A program made the position numbers and the translations under genes. From Anastrepha obliqua (lineage: Eukaryota; Arthropoda; Insecta; Diptera; Tephritidae), in contig NC_072896.1 in NCBI RefSeq assembly GCF_027943255.1, positions 33,382,501-33,446,500 on the forward strand: a stretch of 64,000 nucleotides of DNA. Direction: 5' to 3'. The notes beneath the pieces are model-generated. The model was not told where the DNA came from. It did not search any database and worked only from the letters and a program-made list of their open reading frames with translations. Positions 10,698-22,124 of this stretch are shown piece after piece. Each line of letters starts with the position of its first letter. Position 1 is the first letter of the stretch.

Positions 10698-11381
10698 ATG
10701 GTAGTCTGTAGCACCAGATTCCAGCATAAAAAGATTCACCAAGCCACCTGGCTGTATCCTGATCGAAAAACACGAAACCAGATCGATCATGTTGTGATAG
10801 ATGGAAGACACGCTTCTAGTGTATTAGATGTACGTACGATCCTAGGACCCAACATCGACTCGGATCACTACCTTGTTGCAGCCAAATTGCGCACACGCCT
10901 TTGTGCAGCAAAAAACGTACATCTACCTACGCAAAGAATGTTCGACACCGAAAAGCTGCAATCACAACAGACAGCCAGAAGATTCGCCACTCGACTCTCA
11001 CTTCTGCCCTCAGAGAGTACCGCCTAACAAACCGGCATGCATGAACAATGGAGCAACATTTCTCGTTATCTACGTACCGCCGCCGAAGAAGAAATCGGAT
11101 TCCGACGAGCCCGCAAAAACAGTTGGTACGACGAGGAATGTCATGCTGCCGCAGAAAGAAAGGATGCCGCCTATAGAGCCACGCTGCGATCGGACGCAAC
11201 GCGAACCATGTGGGATCGCTACAGAGAGCTGAAAAAGGAAGAGAGACGTATTATCCGACAGAAGAAACGAGAGGCCGAAATACGTGAGTGCGAGGAGATT
11301 GAGATGCTTGCCAATAGGAACAACGCACGAAAGTTCGGCACCTTACAGAACGTTTTAAGACCGTCGCGTTTTCCTGTATGA
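10698..11381 (+). pseudogene. LINE endonuclease C-terminus and linker (broken)
   Basis: The 10698-11027 frame carries the end of an APE-type endonuclease: IDHVVIDG and the catalytic-type SDH in NIDSDHYLV. After a frame change, 11037-11381 continues with RRARKNSWYDEECHAA and a charged helical linker (KKEERRIIRQKKREAE) that precedes RT in this family. The endonuclease N-terminus is not recognisable left of about 10690, fitting 5' truncation. Confidence 0.75.
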
Positions 11382-11529
11382 ACAAAAACGGCGAGCTGGT
11401 GTCTGACGTACAGAGCAATCTTAAGTTATGGAGGGAACACTTTCCGAACCTGGTAAGCAGTGACAGCTGCGCATGTCACTGAGAATGTGAAGATCCCGAT
11501 ACCCCAATCGTTGACAACGGAATTGTCGT

Positions 11530-11884
11530 TCCGCTACCCGATCATAACGAGGTGAGAATAGCGATAACGCGGCTAAAGAACAACAAAGCCGTGAGCGCCG
11601 ACGGACTGCCGGCTGAGCTATTCAAACATGGCGGCGAGTGGCTGGTAAGGTGCATGCATCAGCTTCTTTGCAAAATATGGTCGGATAAAAGCATGCCTGC
11701 CCATAGGAATTTAAGTGTGCTCTGCCCAATCCATAAGAAGGGCGATCCTGCAATTTGTGCCAATTACCGCGGGATTAGTCTTCTAAATATCGCCTATAAG
11801 ATTCTAGCGAGTGTATTGTTTGAAAGGCTGAAGCCCACCGGCAACCAAGGTCCAATCACCTTATCAGTGTGGTTTTGGACTTGA
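11530..11884 (+). pseudogene. LINE reverse transcriptase N-terminal half (broken)
   Basis: Open stretch 11552-11884. It carries AITRLKNNKAVSADGLPAEL (RT block 0/1), then LSVLCPIHKKGDP and NYRGISLLNIAYKILASVL (block 2). The chain jumps at about 11860-11900 from ERLKP directly to the C-terminal region, so the catalytic (Y/F)xDD block is deleted and the enzyme cannot work. Confidence 0.8.
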
Positions 11885-11903
11885 AAAGTCGACAACATGG
11901 ACG

Positions 11904-12290
11904 ATGACAACACTCGAGGAAGCGACGCTTGGAGTGTTTGCGACAAAGATTCTGCGCAAGGTTTTTGGACCTTTGCACGTTGGCAGCGGCGAGTATCGCA
12001 GGCGATGGAACGATGAGCTGTATGAGCTTTACGACGACATAGACATAGCGCAGCGAATAAAGATCCAGCGGCTACGTTGGCTGGGTCATGTTGTCCGAAT
12101 GGATACAAACGCTCCGGCTTTGAAAGTATTCGATGCGGTACCAACTGGTGGTAGCAGAGGAAGAGGAAGGCCTCTTCTGCGTTGAAAAGATCAGATGGAG
12201 AAGAACTTGGCTTCACTTGGTGTATCCAATTGGCGCCGGTTAGCACGAGAAAGAAACGGCTGGCGCGCTTTTTAAACTCGGCCAAAATCG
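11904..12290 (+). pseudogene. LINE C-terminal domain (broken)
   Basis: The frame 11904-12185 reads ATKILRKVFGPL, YDDIDIAQRIKIQRLRWLGH and GGSRGRGRPLLR; the last part of the domain, LARERNGWRALL, follows in another frame. This is the post-RT domain of RTE-like ORFs. The 8660-8960 fragment is a second copy. Confidence 0.75.
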
Positions 12291-12479
12291 CGTAAGCGGT
12301 TGTAGCGCCAATTAAGAAGAAGAATTTGAAAAACCGAATAGCTTCAAACTACAAAACATACTAAGTACAAATATAAAGGGGCGCATGGATTGTGCAATGT
12401 AGTTGCAAACTGTACTAATGCGACTCCCGCCTTTAAGGTACAGTCGATCTAAATCGTATTACTACGACTCCCGCCTTTA

Positions 12480-13400
12480 ATGTGTTAAAATTCCGGTATA
12501 ATGGGATTTGTTTCGAGATTTAGATATTCATTATTTTACAAAAAAACAAAACTCAACTTAACTCGAAAAAATTGAATCAATATTTTTGGGATCTCGCTTC
12601 TGCAAGCTCTTGATTTCGGGATTAGTATCAGGACTTAGATATTCATTATTTTGCAACAATTAAACTCGAACAAGTGATATCAAATTTTCGAGATCTCCCT
12701 TCTACAATTCGGTGATTTCGGGGTTAGCCCGGAATTAAGATTTTTATTATTTTGTAACAACTTAGCGAAAAGAATTGCATAAAAATGTTCGGGAATTAGA
12801 TACTCATTATTTTGACACAACTTAATTCGAAAAAAATGCATCGTTATTATTATTTCGGTAGCAAGGAGTAAATATGCAGAATAGATCTGCGACTTTTAAC
12901 AGGATATCTTACAGGTCACTGTACCCTGAGGTATCATCTAAATAATATTGGTATATCTGAGACCAATGTCTGTCGCTTGGACATTGCGAAATGGACATAG
13001 AAAGCTCAGAACATGTGCTTTGTGAATGCCCTGCGTTGGGCAGACAGAGACTTCATCACCTTGGTGGTATCGTAGTATCTCCATGCAATCTTTCGAACAA
13101 CAAACCCAAAATTTTGCTAAAATTTTTAAAAAGCCTACACATCTAGGGTTACAAAAATAGGCCTTTCACAATAGATTAGCTCTGGTCGCAGTGCGTAATG
13201 GCCTTCTAATAATAATAATAATAATTATCTCGGTATTCCGGGATTGGTACCGCCATTGAGATATTCATTATTATGCAACAACTTAGCTTGAAAAAAATTC
13301 ATAAATATTTTCGGGATCTCGTTTTAAAATCCTCTGTTACAAACGAGGATTTTCCGCCCCCAGTTCATATGCTTCGCAACAAATTGCAAATCCCGAAAAT
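12480..13400. repeat. ~120-bp tandem repeat, interrupted
   Basis: Degenerate unit built from TTCGGGATTAG, TTAGATATTCATTATTTT, ACAACTTAACTCGAAAAAA and GGGATCTCGCTTCT. About three and a half units lie at 12480-12860 and at least one more at 13225-13345. The LINE tail at 12870-13226 separates them. No coding content. Confidence 0.65.
12870..13226 (+). mobile_element. I-like LINE 3' end with (TAA)n tail
   Basis: Encodes in shifted frames the C-terminal zinc-knuckle region that follows RNase H: LTGHCTLRYHLNNIGI, then ESSEHVLCECPALG, ending with KILLKFLKSL. It closes with a (TAA)n run at 13207-13226, the tail style of I-clade elements. It lies inside the ~120-bp tandem repeat, so it postdates that array. 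Confidence 0.75.
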
Positions 13401-14420
13401 TGTTGTCTAATAATTCCAATACTTGCGTGACTTAAAAAACACCAGGGATTCCGGGATTCTCATCTCTAACTCACAGTTACGTTCATAATCATATCCATTG
13501 TAGGCGCTTCCATGGGCCTTTGTAGTAAGGCGACCAGCATATTTGAGCTGCTTTAAAACGAGCAACGATTTGGCTTACTGCAGTGCTGCGCTATGTCAAG
13601 TTGAGCAAAGAGTTGGTATGCAAATATCCGTGGACGTGAATGTGTGTGAGTGTTGGTGCACAACCAAATAACCGACACACTTTGCCGGAAGTCGCCGAAA
13701 AAACGGCCGTATAAATTACCCGCACTAGGCTACTTTAAAGCACACACACACACACATACGAAGTGGGACATGCCTATGTCGAAATGTAGCTGCATTCCAA
13801 CGTACTCACTTCAGAATGTATTAGCAACGTCATCGCCTGGCTTTGTAGCAAGCCTTTAAACGTATTGTTGCGGCTTGCCAAGTCCAGGTATGCTCTTTGG
13901 GTTGGTTTGGTCAGCACCTTTTAGGTTTGATTTGCCTCTAAATAGCAACCTGGCTGGCAGTTTGTTTGCCTCGTTTAAATGCCTTACCGGTTTACGGGTG
14001 CAACAAGGTCATAAACATTTTCAAGACATTAAGTGGAATTGTTTAGACATTTTATTGCTTTTTTCTATTGTTCCCTCTAAATGGCTACTCGTGTGCTTAT
14101 ATGTATTTGACTCTGTGTGTATGTGCCCAGTTCTTTGGCGTCTAGTTTGGCTCAAGGCTGTGCTTAATGTGTTTTTGCCTTGGTAGCGACTGTTGCCGGC
14201 AAACTATGATACAAATGATATAGATCGTACACTCACACATGCGAATGTGAATTAGAATTAAAATTTTAAAGCCATTTGAAGAAAATTAAGCGGTTTGAAG
14301 TACTACTAGTAGTACTACTATAGTACTACTATAACTTTACTACTTTACATGAAAGCCAAAATTTTGTCTAAATTTTATTTTAAATTTTTAATTATCTATT
14401 ATTTTTGCCCAACAATTTTC
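13345..14420. other. Intergenic with short microsatellites
   Basis: A CA run lies at 13741-13754 and a palindromic TAC/GTA run (TACTACTAGTAGTA type) at 14300-14345. Open frames at 13650 and 13875 have no recognisable domain. Confidence 0.6.
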
Positions 14421-14426
14421 AATAAG

Positions 14427-15149
14427 TTAAGAGGTTAGGGATAGTCAGAGGCCCGAAAAAATGATGATTTTCACGAATTTTTTTTGCTACTTAATTAATT
14501 TATTTAACAAAAATAAAAACATAGCATAAAAACATCATGTTTTAACTTGACTTCACCAAAATTTAAAAAAAAAAAATTAATAATTGCAAAAGTTATCGCT
14601 GTTTGTGTGAAGCCCGTTTCTCCAGAAGTCCCTTGCGGTGAACATCACAAGTCCTTGCAGATTCATCTAAAACCAATCGGACAAGAAAAATTAGTTTTAT
14701 TAATAGATAATCTTGTGCCTGATCGAAGCTTTTTTTTTTTCAAAATGAACAAAATGGCGGCCTCAGAAATTTTTTTCCAGATTTTAGAGCAAAAAACCAA
14801 CAGTTAATTGTTAAAAAAAAATCGAAATTTTTGAAAAAAAAATCCTTCGATCAGGCACAAGTTTTTTATGTTTTTCAAAAGCTGTATAAATTTTATTGAA
14901 ATCTACGTAGCGGTTTTTAAGTTACAGTGTTCACCAGTTTGAAAAACATAGCTTTGAGAAAAACGCATTTAAAGTTTTGCTATCGGCTCCGGAGCGGCCG
15001 AGCGCCCTTTGTTAATTGTTGAATAACTTGAAAAGTATTTGTCGGATTCACTTCAAATTTTTACACAATATTTTTAAAACATTATACTTTAAAAAAATGC
15101 AAAAAAAAAATCAATTTTTTGAAAATTCTGACTACCCCTAACCCCTTAA
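14427..15149. mobile_element. TTAA-bounded noncoding element T1 (MITE-like)
   Basis: Both ends read TTAA-G(A/G)GGTTAGGG(A/G)TAGTC in inverted orientation (14427 rightward, 15149 leftward), giving near-perfect ~23-bp inverted repeats at a TTAA site. The 723-bp interior has no convincing gene. It contains an internal inverted repeat around CTTGTGCCTGATCGA (about 14711 and 14850) and a core GAGAAAAACGCATTTAAAG near 14956 that recurs in element T2 (31901-34920). TTAA targeting fits piggyBac-type mobilisation; that link is inference. Confidence 0.7.
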
Positions 15150-15439
15150 ATGTACCATTCTAGGTGTTACTTCACTTTTGCATTCGTCTTTCTGCACCTT
15201 CCTCGTATATTTAATAGAAAAATTCATGTTTCAGAAGAGCAACAATTAAGGAATTCCTCCTATTAGTGGTATGAGTTTGCTTGTGGAAGTAAACTGCAAA
15301 AGCTAATCGTTCGAATGCTATTAATAATGAAATGGAAGGGTGCAAGTGATCATCTATCAACAGTTTTAGGTACTGAGCTTGACCTGAAGAAATTCAATAC
15401 AAAACTGCTCTTCATTGGCCATATTTTTGTTTTTTTTTT

Positions 15440-16545
15440 GCTATGGGGTTGGCCTCTGGAGGCAATCTCTGAAAGAACATAGTAGCATTTTCGGGCAGTT
15501 AACACAGTATTTCTCCGAACCTCGAACAGATCTCTCTATCCGAAAACTAGAGTTTGAGGGTCATGCTAGGGCAATCTTTGCAAATAGGCAGGATTGGATC
15601 GAGAGAAAATTTGCACCAAAGTGTGCATCTCTGTCTTCACTGACGGTTCCAAGATGCAATAGGGCAATCTTTGCAAATAGGCAGGATTGGATCGAGAGAA
15701 AATGTGCACCAAAGTGTGCATCTCTGTCTTCACTGGCGGTTCCAAGATGCAATAGGGAGTAGGAGCATCTCTCTTAAACTGCCAAATACTGCTAGTGTTT
15801 TTCAAGTCGAAGCCTTTGCGATCCTGTAGGCATGCAAAATGCTTAGGAAACGCGGGAGTGAGGGAGATATCAACATTTTCTCCGATAGTCAAGCCACCAT
15901 CAAGGCTCTGACGACGCCATGGTACAGAACGAAACTAGTAAACTCCTGTAAGGAGGAGATCAAATTTCTTGGGTGTGTAGGTAACAATTCTCTGATCTGG
16001 GTTCCAGGACATAGGAACATAGAGGGAGATGAAATTGCTCATGAGCTTGCCAGGAAGGGGACTGATTTGGCCTCAGAGACCTCCTACCCGGTCATCGGCA
16101 TCCCCTTGACAGTTATTAATGGGGAAGTGCACAAATTATTTCTCAGGAAAGCGCAGAGAAGATGGAGTTCCATTTCTTCATATGCTATTTCGAAAACCCT
16201 TTGGCACCAGTAAACTATACGAATTATTCAGAAAGTCATATGGACTTCTCGCCATTTCCAAACTCATAGCTGTGTATACCGGTCACTGGACGATCGACAC
16301 ACACGCGAAAAAGTTAGGGTTTCTCTCTGTAAATGTCCGAGTCTGGCAGCTAGACAATTAAGGTTACTGGGTGCTCCTTTCTTCGACAGCCTGGAGCAGT
16401 GCGCCAACCTAAATTCCATCAATCTTCTCCATTATATCAACAGCTCTGGCTGGCTTTAGATATCTGCCTGTTGCAGGTCTCATAATTGTATTAAAACGGC
16501 GCTCTAGTCCTACTTGAGGAGTACCAGACTGGTACTTCAATCATT
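15440..16545 (+). pseudogene. I-like LINE: RNase H domain to 3' UTR (broken)
   Basis: RNase H degrades the RNA strand during LINE reverse transcription. FTDGSKMQ, with the first catalytic Asp, occurs twice because of a 93-bp tandem duplication. Then come FSDSQATIKAL (second-strand Asp block) and LIWVPGHRNIEGDEIAHELA (final Asp block) in the open frame 15839-16213. After a shift one reads AVYTGHWTIDTHA. The 3' UTR contains CAACAGCTCTGGCTGGCTT (about 16440), which also occurs at 63930 and, reversed, at about 24400. RT is missing. Confidence 0.78.
15571..15756 (+). repeat. 93-bp tandem duplication inside RNase H
   Basis: The unit starting GCAATCTTTGCAAATAGG occurs at 15571 and again at 15664 with only a few base differences. 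It keeps frame and doubles the segment before and including the TDGSK block. The near identity suggests it is more recent than most lesions around it. Confidence 0.9.
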
Positions 16546-16559
16546 TCATCTACCTACAT

Positions 16560-16770
16560 ATGAGGTTGGGTTAAAAATGCCTTAGCACCATAAATTAACT
16601 GTCGTTATTACGTGCGTGGTGATTCCACTAAAAACATCTCTTCTCTTGTATTCGATTTTTTCTTCAAGCCCGGGACTGCTTCCGCATTGCTTCGACGTAG
16701 AGCTTCGGCGTCCTAAGAAGGACACATTCACTTACTCACCCTACGTCTAGGTTCGCTTATATACTTAATG
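16560..16770. other. Spacer between two LINE fragments
   Basis: No gene or repeat boundary recognised. Confidence 0.5.
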
Positions 16771-17110
16771 CTCTTAAGCATAAGATTCCATTTCAAGCCT
16801 CTTTTTTCGGGCAATATCATCAACGTAATTTGCGACGGCATTCCATTTTTCTTCGCCTATCATCATTTCATCGATTATTTTTGCAGGCCTACATACACCA
16901 ATAAAGTTCGTTGCAGAACTGTTCTCTCTCTCATCCACATCTCGCGTTTGAAGAAGATGTCCTCGCATCACCATATTCAAAGTCTTCATAAATGCAAGTT
17001 GAGAGGCTCACCTTTCACATTCGCCAAAAAAGACTTTCGATAGCACCCGACCCGTATCCGTACAAAAATTGTGTGAGGTAATAGTTAACGTCCCGTGCTT
17101 TCTTTCCACC
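16770..17110 (-). pseudogene. R1-like LINE C-terminal end (broken)
   Basis: On the reverse strand, across frames: NYYLTQFLYGYGS, matching the LTQFLTGHG opening of the post-RT region in R1-type elements; then VMRGHLLQTRDVDE; and finally IIDEMMIGEEKWNAVANYV followed by a basic DIARKKRLEME end (open frame 16774-16989). These blocks close R1-superfamily ORF2 proteins. The zinc knuckle between them is unreadable. Confidence 0.6.
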
Positions 17111-17950
17111 GACTTTTTTAATCGGGTATTAGTCTCGCTGTTCGTCTACCGTACTGTTCAGAGTTCCATCTTGTTCGCCAAAGTGTGGGCGCTTGAATTC
17201 TAATGTCGCAGAACCATGTCCTGGAATTCCTGAGATTTTTGCATCTTATCTCTGTTTGCGTTCCTGTGCTAGAAACTGATACTCTTCTGTATGAAAAAGT
17301 CACTCCGAGAGCGCAGGTGCATTGCAGGGTATTCAACTCTCGTTTTTTTAGGCACCAACTTGATATTTATTCGGAGATGCCACAGAGAAGCCAAAGGGGA
17401 AGCGAGGAAATTTTCTTCTCTTACAGGTAAACTTGGAAACAGTTTAAGAGACCATCTGGAGGCCGAATGAGCTCAGTATGCACAGTACTGTGACATTTAT
17501 GTGGGCACTCGAATACTCTGAAGTTTTAGGATGGACACTGAAAAGACTGATATCCTCGTTGGACAAACTCCCAGAGCTCTAGTCTGGTGTCGAGTGTTGT
17601 TCAACTGTGCTCACTTGGACTTAAACTACTTGGTATCACATAAGAATCATGATTACTGGCACAGTAATAGACATGAAGGCGGTTGAAAGTGTTTTTTTAT
17701 TCTCCAGACTTAGTTAAAAATATGTTTATACTCAGCTTAGGCAAAAGTGATTCGATAAAAACTTACTGCTTTTTTTGTCGGGACAACTAGCAAGTACAAC
17801 ACCCAGACAACATTAATTCAATTGATATGACAGGTAACATCAGTTTTGTTCATCTGCAGCCGCTTGCGTGTGGGCTGAAGTAACCTATTTGCTAACAGGC
17901 TGCAGATGGCTGCAGATGGCTGCAGAAGAGAGTGGCACAACGGGCTCGGG
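17110..17950. other. Unassigned, probably transposon debris
   Basis: Short open frames on both strands (17118-17336 reverse, 17203-17430 forward) without recognisable domains. TGGCTGCAGA is tandemly repeated about three times at 17899-17928. Confidence 0.45.
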
Positions 17951-18080
17951 GTCAAAGAAGTTGCGGTTAGCAGATGGGTTGCTTAATTGGCCTCCGGGCC
18001 CATCCTAGCTAAAAAGTCAGAGGTCTCATTATCCGCGATACTCACGTGGCCCGGGATCCATGTCGCTTCTTAACACATCA
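17950..18080 (-). pseudogene. LINE RNase H fragment
   Basis: The reverse strand reads WIPGHVSIADNETSDFLARM at about 17995-18058, the final block of a LINE RNase H. It is downstream of, and separate from, the element at 18300-19260, whose own C-terminal region already precedes it. Confidence 0.6.
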
Positions 18081-18299
18081 GTGCCAAAGGCTTCAAGCCT
18101 GATTCGAGCGTAGGCCGGGCAGAGTGCACTGTCTGAGATGCCTACCTTTTCCAAGTGCTTCGTCCATAGAAAGTGGCCTATCACCACTCCTCACTTGCGT
18201 GGTTAGGTCAGGTATATCTGGCTGATCTGAATACATATCACATAGACCACAAGGGTCCATAGTGTTACTAGTCATGTTCGAGTTGTGTTAGACATAGCT

Positions 18300-19260
18300 C
18301 GTGATACATGCCTTGGCGAATTTTAATAAACAGTTTAAAATTTTGTCGGCAATATCCTTCAGAGATGAAAAGTATACCGATCCCAGGCAGTTGTAACGAG
18401 TTCTGATTAGAGCAGAGAATAGTGGCAAAGGAGGTGTTTTAACGTACCCTTTTCTTCTTTGCATAATAAATACACGCGTCGTTGGACCAGTCCCATTTTA
18501 GCTGCGTTATACGGAGTTAGACAATATCCCGTCAGTACTCCAACCAATATTTTACGTTCCTTCCTTGGGAGAAATGGAATGAAATTGGTTGTTTTCGTGT
18601 TACAAGTTCGTAGCATTATTTTGGCAGTCCTGTGAGAGGTAAAGGCTTCCCATATAGACTGTACTCCCAGAGTTAGTTGCTCTTCTAGTTCCATTTTCAA
18701 AACTGAGGGATATATGCTCGACGTAGCCATCATAGGCAAGTGGTTGCCTTTTTAACAAGCTCGCCATCTCTCTCATCTCCCTCTATTCCCTTATACCCAA
18801 GTACTCAGTAAACTGTGACCTGTCTATTCTCGCAGAGCTCGTGTATTTCAGATCTACATTGGTGCACGCATTCCGAACTAGTCATTACAGCCATTATTGA
18901 CTATCGATGAAGACGTTTGTGCGAGTGTCGAGGGGAGTTAATTCCAACGAAACTCGGAGCAGTGATTAGGAAGCTTGACGGACTTTTGGAGATCAAACTG
19001 TGGACAGAAGACAGTAGCTCCTGCTTCTTCCGTCATTTTGGATCCATTTTTAAAGAAAGCGTATACCTCATGATCGGATTCTAAGCCCTTCGGCCTGCCA
19101 TTTCGTTGCAAAGCCAGGCCTCTTGCCAACGTCGGTAACATCCATCGGTAACATCGAACAAAAACTCCGAGGAAGTTCTCAATATCATTAGAAGCTTTCA
19201 ATAAATTCATCAGAGGTCGCTGTGAAAGTTTCACAAAAGAGTCATATTTCAGACTGTTAT
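18300..19260 (-). pseudogene. I-like LINE: RNase H and C-terminal region (broken)
   Basis: 5' end on the right. The frame 18938-19234 carries VYAFFKNGSKMTEEAGATV (first block, TDGSK reads KNGSK, so the catalytic Asp is lost) and LPNHCSEF. The frame 18407-18739 carries RTAKIMLRTCNTKTTNFI, LVGVLTGYCLTPYNAAKMGL and a degenerate zinc knuckle ending HLLCH. The segment between them is badly decayed. Confidence 0.7.
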
Positions 19261-19269
19261 TAAGGACCT

Positions 19270-20430
19270 TTTAGTATTAGGATGAGGTAAAAAGTTTCCT
19301 TTTAGCAAAAGTTGGCACACTACCAGCGATTCCAACCTGATCCTTCACCAAAATATGTTTCTGTTGAGTTTAGTCGTGATTTTCATAGCCAATTGCGTGC
19401 CAGCTTGCAAAGTGATGATCTGACTACTGATCGAAGGATTGGACACTAGTGTGATAGTTAGTCGCGTATTTCGTCACTTTGATCGAGGTCTGAATGCTAT
19501 TCACCGTGAGTTTGGTGTGAGCTGTGGTGAGAAAATCAGCACAGAAAATGCTATACTGCGCGACAGGAGCTACTAAAGAAGTTATCTTCCCTCAGAAAAT
19601 ATATAGAATATTTGTACTATTTTGCTTGCCATCTGCTATAGAGTGGCCAGATCAAGAGGATTCTAAGAAAGTAATCTTCCATAATGCGATTTTCTAAAAT
19701 ATAATAGAAACTAATTATTATCAACATTTTATCGGCGCAATGAAATTTGTTTCAAGGTAGATGCTAAGTTCCAGCTTCATATTAAGCTGAATTTTATACG
19801 GAATACGGCCGAGCAATCTAAATAAATTTATATTATTTTTCTTTGCTCCTCGATCCCAGAGCTCCACTATGCAAGGATACTTCATTTAGCTCCAGAGTTG
19901 CCGTTCAAGCCTAAGCAATCTCATTATTTCCGCTTAAATTACGATTAATTTTGCAATTTCCGTTTGCCCAAATCAAATTTCTGAGATTGTTATGGAATCT
20001 TCAAGTAAACAAAATTACTCTGCGAACATTTCCTATACAGCCATAGTTAGTTGCCATCATAATTTGTTTACTCACTGACGGCTATTGACGCAAAAGTTGC
20101 ACAAAAGTGTCTCATCAAAACAATTTGTTACGCCTAAAAGCACGCTAAAGTTTTTGGTAAACAATAAATAGCGACTGTTGTTGATTTCATTTATTTGCAG
20201 TAGTAGAAATATTGCACATAAAATTTTGTGAGTAAACACTCATAGTGGCGCAGACAAATTTGATATTTCGCTGATTATTTAGTAAAATTTATTTACCGAG
20301 GGTACTGTTGGGTCGGTAGAAAAGAGTTCGGGGAGTGACGTGAAGTATACGATGATGGAAATGATTGCCTGAGTAGTTGAAAGGGGTAAAGTTTCAGTTA
20401 AGTTATAAGTAATTGTAATTGGAATCTTTA
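19270..20430. other. Intergenic, no gene seen
   Basis: AT-rich, no recognisable domain or repeat boundary. Confidence 0.55.
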
Positions 20431-20439
20431 TTAATTAAA

Positions 20440-20865
20440 TAAAATTTTTAATTTAATTGTGATTGGAATAGTGGTGGTAATTGCATTTATAGTTGTATTT
20501 GTAATTTTAATTATTATTGCAGTTACAATTGTATTTGTTATTTTTATTGTAACTAGAACTGTAATTGTAATTGTAATTGTAATTGTAATAGTAATGGACA
20601 TCGTAATTGCAATTTTAATGGTACTTCAAATTTTAGATATGATTATGAGGGTAATTGTTCTTGTAATTGGAATTGTAATTTTAATGGTAACTGTACTTAA
20701 AATTCTAGATGTATTTGTAATGGTAATTGTTGTTGCAATTTTAATTGCAATTGTGATGTTTTTATGATTTTAACTACAATTAAAGAGAGTGCTTGTAATT
20801 TTAATGGTAACTTTACTTGCAAATGTAAGTGTAATTGTATTTCTTATTGTTATGGCAATTGCCCA
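20440..20865. repeat. Degenerate TAATTG hexamer array, left part
   Basis: Imperfect (GTAATT)n with frequent variants. It translates as a run of I and V residues, which is an artefact. It resumes at 22125 after an inserted LINE fragment. Confidence 0.85.
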
Positions 20866-22124
20866 GCGGGTCGGGGAAAAGAATACATCCGCGGTAAGTA
20901 CATGCGACTAAGATCCGACAGGATAAAAGGGGGCTCGGTTCAAAAGGCCTCACATACCTCGAGAATCTCCAGCGGCAGGGCTGTAAAGCTCATCAGGATC
21001 GCCGCCAGTAAGGTCCTGATTCCGATATACTGAAAAATCTTTCAGATCAGACATTCTATAGACTGGTGAAAGTAGTACTTTATCATCTCAGTTTAGGATG
21101 GTGACACCTCACCGAAATTGCTGATAGGCTAATGCTACAATCGCCTCCGTTCAGCTAAAACTTGGCAAGCCTTCGGGTACGTTCCTCGTACGTCGCCATT
21201 AAGTTGGTGGTGCAGGCAGAGTTGGTAAATCCTGCCTACTTCTTGTACTGTCTCTGTATCCTGTCCTTAGCATGGCCTCCCTGCTTGCATAGATAACCAT
21301 GGGGACACTTAGGGAGGATAGCGGCCTGAAGCCGGGACTCTAAAGAGCTGAAAATGAATAAGCAAAATTAAAAACAAACAACCGGGGGAAAATAGATGGT
21401 CGAAATGACATCGTGGATCCAAGAACAGCCTTCAAAAGAAGTTGCCTACTGCTAAGATCCCCGTTGGCAAAGAACACACCTATTCTGAATGCAACTAGGA
21501 AAGGACCAGCCCGCACAGCCTTCAAACGGAACGGCAACGAGCACCCTACTATCAGAAAGATGCCTTCTGCACTAGCACTGGAGGGCTATATCCAGCGTAG
21601 TACACGCCAACCAACACGCCTCGCCACTCCCACCCCAGCAAATGGCAATACAGTAACGATCGCCACAAAAGTGAGCGCGTCAGTCGGCGCAGTCTTGAGC
21701 TGATTAAAAAAATTACGAGAATGAAAGAAGACGCAATCTTCCAATGCAAGCTTGTGGTACGTTCTATGTAGCAGGCGTTCAGACACCTAAAGAACACTAG
21801 CAACGAAGTAAAAGTTCGAGTATCTAAAATGGCTGAACTGCTGGATGTAACGTTGAACTGCAGACGTTCGTGGAAGGTAGCAGAAGATGGAAGGGCACTT
21901 TCGAATCTCCGTAAGAACCTAACAAAAAAATGATTAAGGCTGACAGACAGTTAGCAAGAGCGGCAAACAAAAGAAGCCGAAGGATAAGTTAGCTGAGCCA
22001 ATAAAAAGGAGCAAACCATGAATACGACACCTAAACCCAGAAGCTGTTGCGAGAAGAGGAGAAGGTCATATTAAGGCAGATGTGCTGAAGGACTTGCGCG
22101 CGAAGATGCAATTAGTATGAAATG
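20866..22124 (+). mobile_element. LINE ORF1 (gag-like) 5' fragment inserted in the array
   Basis: GC-richer DNA abruptly flanked by the TAATTG array. The last readable part, near 22030-22112, is PEAVARRGEGHIKADVLKDL, the Pro-rich-to-RNA-binding transition of LINE ORF1 proteins. Upstream in another frame are KKITRMKEDAIFQ and SKMAELLDVTLN. The front 20880-21330 is non-coding and may be 5' UTR. GCAATT at both borders (about 20853-20858 and 22110-22115) could be a short target duplication. The element lacks its 3' part, the opposite of usual LINE truncation. Confidence 0.55.

Larger units (their letters stand above)
10690..12320 (+). mobile_element. Non-LTR retrotransposon (RTE-like), endonuclease to 3' end
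   Basis: Internally deleted LINE. The endonuclease end comes first, with RNQIDHVVIDGRH and GPNIDSDHYLVAAKLR, followed by an RT N-terminal half and, after a gap, the C-terminal domain. The 3' end has an AAGAAGAA-rich tail at about 12315. The EN/RT wording is of the type often mis-annotated as craniofacial development protein 2-like. RTE-like is my best clade guess. Confidence 0.78.

Noticed and set aside
10602..10811. Reverse-strand frame overlapping the junction between the piggyBac remnant and the LINE
   Set aside because: It is antisense to LINE endonuclease sequence (QIDHVVIDG) and spans two unrelated elements.
20459..20767. 102-codon frame of mostly I and V, resembling a membrane protein
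   Set aside because: It is the translation of the TAATTG hexamer array; the sequence is simple repeat, not a gene.
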